This document shows positions 42,155-47,449 of a DNA stretch of 47,449 bases, one piece after another; positions within the stretch are counted from its first letter, which is position 1; each line of letters opens with the position of its first letter. This DNA is from Acidobacteriota bacterium. Lineage in GTDB: Bacteria > Acidobacteriota > Thermoanaerobaculia > Thermoanaerobaculales > Thermoanaerobaculaceae. Position numbers and translations under genes: made by a program. The stretch is from the NCBI GenBank assembly GCA_003133645.1, contig PKYI01000120.1, forward strand, positions 1 to 47,449. Reading direction: 5' to 3'. The notes beneath the pieces were generated by a model, which had not been told where the DNA came from, searched no databases, and was given only the letters and a program-made list of their open reading frames with translations.

Positions 42155-45064
42155 CTACGCCATGTGCCCTGTCTTCGCCGTTGCGAGGCGGGCGATCGTC
42201 TCGATCGCGATGGCGGCGACGGCGGCGCCGTAGTCGAGGTCGATGTTCGCCATGGTGTCGTGGGTGTCGTGGTAGCCCTGGCGGTTGATGTCGTAGTCCT
42301 CCATGAACAGCACGGCCGGCACGCCGACGTCGGAGAACACCTGGCCGTCGGTGTTGTACAGCGAGCTGCGCGGCTCGAAGTGCAGGCGCACCTCGCCCCG
42401 CATACGCGGGTGCGCGGCGGCCGGCGGGATCACGGCGGGGTCGGCGCTGCGGGTCGAAGGGCCGCGGCCGCGACGCTCGGGTATCGCGTTGAGTTCCTCG
42501 GCAACGGTGTTCCACGCCTCGTTGGCGAGGTGTGCCTGGAGCGCGACGCGCAGCGCCCCGGGTCCCTCGCCGGGCGCGATCTGGAACACGTACGGGCTCG
42601 ACGCGCGGTTGTGGGCGATCATGTCCATCACGACGAGGCCGACGACCCGGGTGGCCGAGAGGTCCACATTTTCGTCATCGACGCGCAGCACGATGGCGCG
42701 TTCCATCAGCGCGCGGCAGAGGGCGCGGGCGCCCATGCAGTCGGCGGGGAACTCCTCGCCGGTGAGGTGGACGAGCCAGACGTCGCGCTCGAGGCGCCCC
42801 TGCTTCGCGAGCTCGAGGTACACCGGCGCGGCCTGGAGCAGCGTTGCGGTCGCGGAGTGGTTGTCGTCGGCGCCGTGCGCGGCCAGGCGCGCCCCAGAGC
42901 CGCCCTTGCGCGTGTCGTAGACGTCCTCCATGTACGCCGTGTCGTAGTGATCGGCGAGGATCACGGCCTGGCGCCGGTCGCGTCCGGGGATCACGACCAC
43001 AATGTCGCGCTCGTGCGTTTGTCCCTCCTGGTTCGCGAGCCAGCCCCCGAAATCGGCGAACGGGAAGTCGGTGCGCCAGGCGAACGGCAGCTCGCCGCAC
43101 TGTGCTTTGCCGGCCATGCCGGCGGCCGCGATTGCCTGGCGGTGGCGTTCGATCAGGTAATCGCCCAACGCTTCGAGGTCGCGCCGGTCGTGCGGCTCGT
43201 GCGCGCGGGTCACCGGGTCGAGGACGCAATCGGCGTTGTCCTTGGTGAGGTAGCGGCCGTGGGCCAGGGTCGCGATGTCGGGCCAGTACGCCTCCTCGAA
43301 CGCCCGCGTCGCGGTGGAGGCGTAGGTCAGCGAGTCGAGATGGGCGCTGCCGCCGGCCGGCGGGGGTTCCAGCAGGGCCTGGATCTCCGCACGCACCTGG
43401 CGGCCCGCCTCCGGATCGGTGGCGTGACCGGGGATCGCGTCGAGCCACGCCTCGATCGACTCGTTCTTGCCGAGATTGAGCAGCCTCCGCGCGAACGAGC
43501 GCGGCAGCGGGCGCTCCCCGAGGCCGCGCCACGCGGCGGCCAGGGCGAGCACGTTAGCGGCCTCGTGCGCGCCGCCGTCGCGACGGCGGATCTCGGTGAC
43601 CGCGGCAAGCTCGAGCGGCCGGCGCAGCAGCTGCGGGAACAGCTCGATCGCATCGCCCCCGGCCGCATCCGGGGCCGCCGACAGGTAGCCGAGCGGTCCG
43701 TCGTCGAGGACGGTGGGCGTGTCGGCGCCGGGCGGCACGAACGCGACCAGCGGCCGGTGCCAGACGACCTCGTGTTCGCCAACCCGCATCGCGGGGTAGT
43801 GAAAGCGGTAGCCGAACGTGCCGCCGGCGAGGATGCGGTCGCGCGCCGCGGCGATCTCCTCGGCGTTCGCCTGCGGCCCGTCGAGGACGCGACGAAAATC
43901 GTTCGTCCAGAGCTGGACGTTACGCGCCATCGGCTTGTCGTAAAGGCCGATCGTCGCGAGGTCGGTGGAGAAGAGCACGCGCGCGACCTTGTCGGCATGG
44001 GTCAGGATGTCGAGCTCGTTCTCGTGCCGCAGCACGCGGTCCCAGCGGTGCGTGCGGATGAACGTCTCGTGCATGTAGGCGTCGTGCAGCTCACGCACGA
44101 GCTTGGCCGGCCCCGGCTCGTGCAGCCAGCCGGACTGTGGGATGCGGATCCCGTGACCCCGGTGGCGGCGGGTCAGGCGGAGCAGCGGCAGCTGCATCGC
44201 CGCCGGGAGCTCGCCGGCGAGGCGCAGGAACGTCGGCATCCCCCAGAACACGAGGCTGCCGGGGAACGGCAGCAGCTGCAGGTCGCCCGCGAGGTAGCGG
44301 CGGCGCGCGCCCTCGGGGAGCGAGGCGAACGGGCGGAAGGTGAGGAGGTAGCGCACCCCCTCGAACGGGCCCTCGTCGCCGAGACTGAGTGGAGCCGCCC
44401 ATGCCGGCAGCGCCTCGGCCCACGCCGGCTGCGGGTGGTGGGGCCCCGAGGGGAGGATGCGGAGGCCGAGCGCCGCGAGCCCTCTCGCGTCGCCCGCGTC
44501 CTCGCCATACGCCTCGCGGAGCAAGCGGGAGAGGAACGCGGCCGCATCGCCTTCGCCGACGCCGGACGCGGCGGCGAAACTGCGCCAGAACGCCCGCTCC
44601 GGCCCGAGCTCGCTGGAGCCGAACAGCGTCCAGCGCACCCGCCCCTTGTCGTCCTGAGTTCGTGCCAGGGCGAGCGCGAGAAGGCTCACGAAGCGCTCGT
44701 GCGGAAGCCGGCCGGCGCGCTCGGCAAGCTCCGGCGGCCAGTACGGATTGCCGGCGAGGTTGCGGCCGAGGTGGCCGCGGATCAGGTGCTCCTCGCGCCC
44801 TTGGCCGAGGGCGAGAAGGGACGCGTACACTTCGCGGGCGATCTGCTCGAGCCCGGGCGCCAGCTCCCACGCCTGCTCGGCCTCGGAGATCCGCCACCCA
44901 AAGGGGTCGTCCTCGGCGAAGAGGTTCACGTCGGGCTCGCCGTAGGGCTTGCGGCCGAGCCGCGGGGCCGGCATGAACTCCGAATAGGCGGGCAGGGGAA
45001 AGGGGTTCGACCCCGGTTCTCCGGACCCGGCGAGCAACGCCTTCCAACCCACGGACTCGCTCAT
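42155..45064 (-). CDS. M28-family metallopeptidase with a long unassigned N-terminal region
   Basis: A 969-residue protein without a signal peptide. The ATG at 45064 (MSESVGWKALL) has ggggagg about 7 bases upstream. The C-terminal 280 residues are an M28 di-zinc aminopeptidase: H706 in LADHYDTAY, D733 in HGADDNHSATATLL, E770-E771 in LTGEEFPADC, D814 in VVMDMIAHN, and H935 in YHDTHDTMANID, so the full ligand set is present. The first 680 residues, rich in Arg/Leu/Ala and including FGWRISEAEQAWELAPGLEQ and LLRLTRRHRGHGIRIPQSGW, match nothing I recognise. The peptidase would act in the cytoplasm on peptides. It is divergent from hicB. Confidence 0.85.
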   Translation of the reverse strand: MSESVGWKALLAGSGEPGSNPFPLPAYSEFMPAPRLGRKPYGEPDVNLFAEDDPFGWRISEAEQAWELAPGLEQIAREVYASLLALGQGREEHLIRGHLGRNLAGNPYWPPELAERAGRLPHERFVSLLALALARTQDDKGRVRWTLFGSSELGPERAFWRSFAAASGVGEGDAAAFLSRLLREAYGEDAGDARGLAALGLRILPSGPHHPQPAWAEALPAWAAPLSLGDEGPFEGVRYLLTFRPFASLPEGARRRYLAGDLQLLPFPGSLVFWGMPTFLRLAGELPAAMQLPLLRLTRRHRGHGIRIPQSGWLHEPGPAKLVRELHDAYMHETFIRTHRWDRVLRHENELDILTHADKVARVLFSTDLATIGLYDKPMARNVQLWTNDFRRVLDGPQANAEEIAAARDRILAGGTFGYRFHYPAMRVGEHEVVWHRPLVAFVPPGADTPTVLDDGPLGYLSAAPDAAGGDAIELFPQLLRRPLELAAVTEIRRRDGGAHEAANVLALAAAWRGLGERPLPRSFARRLLNLGKNESIEAWLDAIPGHATDPEAGRQVRAEIQALLEPPPAGGSAHLDSLTYASTATRAFEEAYWPDIATLAHGRYLTKDNADCVLDPVTRAHEPHDRRDLEALGDYLIERHRQAIAAAGMAGKAQCGELPFAWRTDFPFADFGGWLANQEGQTHERDIVVVIPGRDRRQAVILADHYDTAYMEDVYDTRKGGSGARLAAHGADDNHSATATLLQAAPVYLELAKQGRLERDVWLVHLTGEEFPADCMGARALCRALMERAIVLRVDDENVDLSATRVVGLVVMDMIAHNRASSPYVFQIAPGEGPGALRVALQAHLANEAWNTVAEELNAIPERRGRGPSTRSADPAVIPPAAAHPRMRGEVRLHFEPRSSLYNTDGQVFSDVGVPAVLFMEDYDINRQGYHDTHDTMANIDLDYGAAVAAIAIETIARLATAKTGHMA

Positions 45065-45140
45065 CGCAGCCTCCCCGGTCGCCTCCAATCAGGGTACAGC
45101 CTCGACCGACTCACGGGAACGATCATCTCAGGCCGCAGGC

Positions 45141-45180
45141 GTGCCAAGGGTCCACCTGTGGCGTATACTCAACGCGTTGA
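45141..45180 (+). promoter_or_regulatory. hicBA promoter with a perfect 12-bp palindromic operator candidate
   Basis: gtgcca (45141-45146) and TATACT (45164-45169) are 17 bp apart. TCAACGCGTTGA, a perfect palindrome at 45169-45180, overlaps the end of the -10 box and the expected start point, which is a classic position for an autoregulatory operator. Confidence 0.55.
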
Positions 45181-45218
45181 AGGGGAAAGCCACGGCGGTC
45201 CATCAGGGAGGAATGGGC

Positions 45219-45425
45219 ATGGAGGAACTGATCTTCATCGTCGAGGAAGCCCCCGAGGGCGGTTTCGTTGCCCGGGCCCTTGGCCAGGCCATTTTTACCG
45301 AGGCCGACGATGTGGAGAGCCTCCAGGCGCAGGTCCGTGACGCCGTTCGCTGCCATTTCGACGAGGGCCACGGGCCCAAGGTGATCCGCCTCCATTTCGT
45401 TCGCGAGCAGCTCCTCGCGGTATGA
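45219..45425 (+). CDS. hicB: HicB-like antitoxin, short form
   Basis: A 68-residue protein of the HicB_lk antitoxin type (MEELIFIVEEAPEGGFVARALG, then ADDVESLQAQVRDAVRCHFDEG). Such proteins fold as a degenerate RNase H-like strand-helix unit and bind and neutralise HicA. It lacks the C-terminal helix-turn-helix found in longer HicBs, so DNA binding would need the HicA complex or another protein. The ATG at 45219 is better spaced from gggagg (45206-45211) than the ATG at 45213. Databases often mislabel relatives as 2-oxoisovalerate dehydrogenase subunits. Its stop overlaps the hicA start (ATGA), so translation is coupled. Antitoxin-first order is the reverse of E. coli hicAB. Confidence 0.82.
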   Translation: MEELIFIVEEAPEGGFVARALGQAIFTEADDVESLQAQVRDAVRCHFDEGHGPKVIRLHFVREQLLAV

Positions 45426-45667
45426 GGCTGCCTCGCGATCTGTCGGGCCAGCAACTTGTCCAGTTGCTCAGGCGGTTTGGCTATGAAGTAACGCGGCAGT
45501 CGGGTAGCCACGTTCGGCTCACCACCTTCGAGAAGGGCGAGCACCACATCACGGTTCCCGCTGTCGATCCACTCCGCGTCGGTACGCTGGCGGCAATCCT
45601 CGCGGAGGTCGGAGAGCACTCCGGCCTCGAACGCGGGAAGGTCGCGTCCCGCCTCTTCGCGCAGTAG
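45422..45667 (+). CDS. hicA: HicA toxin, mRNA interferase
   Basis: An 81-residue double-stranded-RNA-binding-fold toxin that cleaves mRNA in a translation-independent way. LSGQQLVQLLRRFGYEVTRQSGSHVRLTT, quoted in part (LLRRFGYEVTRQSGSHVRL), is the HicA core, and the His in GSHVRL is the catalytic residue. HHITVPAVDPLRVGTLAAIL is the second conserved strand block. The length is normal and the toxin appears intact. The ATGA overlap with hicB ensures the antitoxin is made first. Such modules act in stress response or phage defence, or simply persist as selfish addiction units. Confidence 0.92.
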   Translation: MRLPRDLSGQQLVQLLRRFGYEVTRQSGSHVRLTTFEKGEHHITVPAVDPLRVGTLAAILAEVGEHSGLERGKVASRLFAQ

Positions 45668-45714
45668 ATTTCAAGAACGCCAGAATCGATCCGCCCACAA
45701 GCTACAATCCGGTC

Positions 45715-46809
45715 GTGTCAGGAAAGATCCGCATCGCGGGCGGCGGGCTCTCGGGGCTCGCCACCGCCGTCCAGCTCGCCAGGCGGGGGTTCGAGGTCGA
45801 GGTGTTCGACCGGCACCACGGCGGTGGCGGGCGCTTCGCCGGCGGCTGGCAGGTGCTCGAGAACGGCAGCCGCGAACTCGACGCGCTCGAGGAGCTGCGC
45901 GGGATGGGCCTGGAGCCCGACTTCGCCACGGTCCCCGCGACCCGCGCGCTTTTCCTCGACGGCTTCGGAGGCACGCACGAGGTCGCGAGCGCGGCGCCGT
46001 ACGCCTATTTCGTCCGCCGCGGTCCCGACGGGAGCATGGACTCATGGCTGCGCTCGCTGGCGCTGGCCGCCGGGGTGACGCTGCGCGAGGGCGTGCCGGC
46101 GCCGGCGGCCGCCGAGGTCGTCGCGACCGGTCCGCGCCAGGCCGACGGGGTGGCGCGCGAGCTGGTGTTCGCCTCGGACCTCGCCGACACCGTCGCCGTC
46201 CTCTTCGACCCCACGATCACGCCGACCGGGTACGCGTACCTGTTCTGCCTCGGTGGCCACGGCACCTTCGGGGTGGCGCAGGTGCGACGGGTTGCCGGGC
46301 TCCCGCGGGCCAGTGAGCTGGCGTGGCGCCGCTTCCGCGAGGTGCTGGGCGAATTTGCCGTGCGCGAGGAGCACGAGCACGGCCAGTTCATGAACTTCTC
46401 CGTTCCCCGCCGCCTGCGCGCGGCCGACGGGCGCTGGTACGTCGGCGAGGCGGCCGGGGTGCAGGACTTCCTCTTCGGGCTCGGCAACCGCCTGGCGTTG
46501 CGCACCGCAGGTCTGGCGGCGGCCGGGATCGTCGGGCGGTGGGACGCGCGGGCGTTTTCGGCGTCGGTGCAACGGCCGATGCGGACGACCGTCGCGGCGC
46601 GCTTCCTCTACGAGCGGCTTGGGCGCCGCGCGTTCGCGGCGTTATGCCGGCGGGCGAGTCGCACCGATTTCCGCGGCTTGCTGCTGCGCCTGCAACGGCC
46701 GGACGTCGCCAAGGACGCCCTGGCGCGCCTGGTGATGGCGGCGTGGCGCGAGCGTCGCGGCTGCCGGCACGCGGGCGTGTGCGGCTGGTGCCGGGAGCGG
46801 GAGCAGTGA
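45715..46809 (+). CDS. FAD-dependent oxidoreductase, geranylgeranyl-reductase-like
   Basis: A 364-residue flavoprotein. The N-terminal dinucleotide motif is RIAGGGLSGLATAVQLARRGFEVEVFDR, quoted in part as GGGLSGLATAVQLARRGF, and the second FAD motif is RWYVGEAAGVQDFLFGLGN. The architecture fits geranylgeranyl-reductase/GGR-type or related terpenoid oxidoreductases more than the larger CrtI or HpnE desaturases. The C-terminus is odd: CRHAGVCGWC has three cysteines that could bind a metal or form a redox pair. The GTG start at 45715 has no strong ribosome site; no ATG is available in frame. Its stop overlaps the GTG of the next gene (GTGA), so the two proteins probably act together in isoprenoid lipid synthesis. 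Confidence 0.8.
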   Translation: MSGKIRIAGGGLSGLATAVQLARRGFEVEVFDRHHGGGGRFAGGWQVLENGSRELDALEELRGMGLEPDFATVPATRALFLDGFGGTHEVASAAPYAYFVRRGPDGSMDSWLRSLALAAGVTLREGVPAPAAAEVVATGPRQADGVARELVFASDLADTVAVLFDPTITPTGYAYLFCLGGHGTFGVAQVRRVAGLPRASELAWRRFREVLGEFAVREEHEHGQFMNFSVPRRLRAADGRWYVGEAAGVQDFLFGLGNRLALRTAGLAAAGIVGRWDARAFSASVQRPMRTTVAARFLYERLGRRAFAALCRRASRTDFRGLLLRLQRPDVAKDALARLVMAAWRERRGCRHAGVCGWCREREQ

Positions 46810-47449
46810 GCGACAGCCGCGCCCACGTGCGGCGGCTGGCGCACCGCCGCGGCGCCAACTTCTCGCTCGGGTTCCGCCTGCTGCCGGCGGCGAAGCGGCG
46901 GGCGGTGTACGCGGCGTATGCGGCGTGCCGCGTCCCCGACGACATCGTGGACGAGGCCGGCCCGGACGTTGCCCCCGCCGAGCTGCATCGCCGCCTCGAC
47001 GCCTGGCGCGAGGAAATCGAGGGTACGTACGCCCGGCGGCCTGGAACCCCGGCGACCGTCGCCCTCGCGGAGGTCCTGCCGTCGTTCCCGATCCCCATGG
47101 ATGCGCTGCTCGGCCTGGTCGAGGGCTGCCGCATGGACCTGGAGCGTAGCCGCTACCGCACCTTCGCCGAGTTGGAGCGCTACTGCGAGCTGGTCGCCGT
47201 GACGATCTCTGACATCTCGCTCGCCATCTTCGGGGTGCTGCGCGCCGAGGCGCTCGCCGCAGGCCGCCACCTGGCGATGGCGCTGCAGCTCACCAACATC
47301 TGCCGCGACGTCGGCGAGGATGTCGGGCGCGGTCGGATCTACCTGCCGCTCGACGAGCTGGAGCGCTTCGGCGTGGCCGAGCGCGGTCGCGAGCGGCTGC
47401 GCGGTGACGTCTTCGGCGAGTGCGATATGCGTCAGCGTCAGGCCCCAGA
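46806..47449 (+). CDS. Squalene/phytoene synthase family protein, 3' end missing
   Basis: Translation from the GTG at 46806 gives 214 residues before the window edge. YAAYAACRVPDDIVDEAG contains the first Asp-rich metal motif (DDIVDE) and LQLTNICRDVGEDVGRGRIY contains the second (DVGED), so the enzyme should condense two prenyl diphosphates with release of diphosphate. Which product it makes (squalene, presqualene diphosphate or phytoene) cannot be told. The middle segment LVAVTISDISLAIFGVL replaces the usual VAGTVGLM-type stretch and may reflect a divergent clade. It is coupled to the upstream flavoprotein by a 4-bp overlap. Confidence 0.88.
   Translation, partial: MSDSRAHVRRLAHRRGANFSLGFRLLPAAKRRAVYAAYAACRVPDDIVDEAGPDVAPAELHRRLDAWREEIEGTYARRPGTPATVALAEVLPSFPIPMDALLGLVEGCRMDLERSRYRTFAELERYCELVAVTISDISLAIFGVLRAEALAAGRHLAMALQLTNICRDVGEDVGRGRIYLPLDELERFGVAERGRERLRGDVFGECDMRQRQAP

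Noticed and set aside
41396-45340. A 1314-codon open frame on the plus strand opposite the OLD and M28 genes
   Set aside because: It is antisense to two genes with complete catalytic motifs, has no recognisable domain, and arises from the low stop-codon frequency of high-GC DNA.
45219-45425. 2-oxoisovalerate dehydrogenase subunit, a common label for short HicB relatives
   Set aside because: At 68 residues, coupled to an intact HicA toxin, it is an antitoxin and not a dehydrogenase subunit.
1-47449. tRNA, rRNA, riboswitch or replication origin
   Set aside because: I saw no cloverleaf, rRNA-like block, conserved riboswitch core or DnaA-box cluster by eye; a covariance-model scan would be needed to exclude small RNAs.

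Overview
The window is high-GC DNA, densely packed with genes, and reads as a piece of an Acidobacteriota chromosome, probably from a Thermoanaerobaculia-, Vicinamibacteria- or Holophagae-like lineage. This placement is inferred from gene content and no marker gene is present. The clues are two very large TonB-dependent receptors with an N-terminal carboxypeptidase-regulatory-like domain (Oar type), a tricorn-type protease, a sulfatase-like lipoprotein fused to TPRs, a radical SAM protein fused to DUF2344, and many secreted peptidases. I see no rRNA, tRNA, CRISPR array, transposase or integrase.

Layout. 1-2543 is the 3' part of a HExxH metallopeptidase/beta-propeller/barrel-like protein. It is followed by a DUF1820 gene that converges on an operon of the sulfatase-TPR lipoprotein and an Oar-like receptor (3009-8179). 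8348-10788 holds a small membrane-anchored protein, a Bcp peroxiredoxin and a sodium:solute symporter. 10935-13318 holds a methyltransferase diverging from a DPM1-like glycosyltransferase and a YdjC/HpnK-type deacetylase. 13447-16590 is the second receptor, ending at a textbook terminator. 16819-22227 holds an acyl-CoA synthetase, a PAS protein, a TPR protein and a polytopic glycosyltransferase with an unusual C-terminus.

22271-26437 is an operon of a CysD-like nucleotidyltransferase, a CysN-like GTPase and a membrane-anchored phosphodiesterase. 26525-29884 is a tricorn homologue. 30180-33969 carries DUF202, an HSDL2-like SDR, MenA, a probable MFS remnant, DoxX, a YfcE-type phosphoesterase and a lipoprotein. 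33986-39472 carries spmAB, an S10 carboxypeptidase and the radical SAM/DUF2344 fusion. 39558-42033 looks like an accessory pocket: a dispersed repeat, a small membrane zinc-ribbon protein and an OLD-family nuclease, with visibly lower GC. 42155-45064 is a long M28 peptidase, followed by a hicB-hicA module with a palindromic operator candidate. The window ends in a geranylgeranyl-reductase-like flavoprotein translationally coupled to a squalene/phytoene synthase that runs off the edge.

How it fits together. The HExxH protein, tricorn, S10 and M28 enzymes plus the two receptors suggest a peptide-scavenging life. MenA points to menaquinone respiration, and the terminal pair points to carotenoid, squalene or hopanoid synthesis. 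The best candidates for undescribed biology are the CysD/CysN/phosphodiesterase operon, the OLD nuclease with its membrane zinc-ribbon neighbour, and a roughly 147-bp dispersed intergenic repeat with two copies 21 kb apart.
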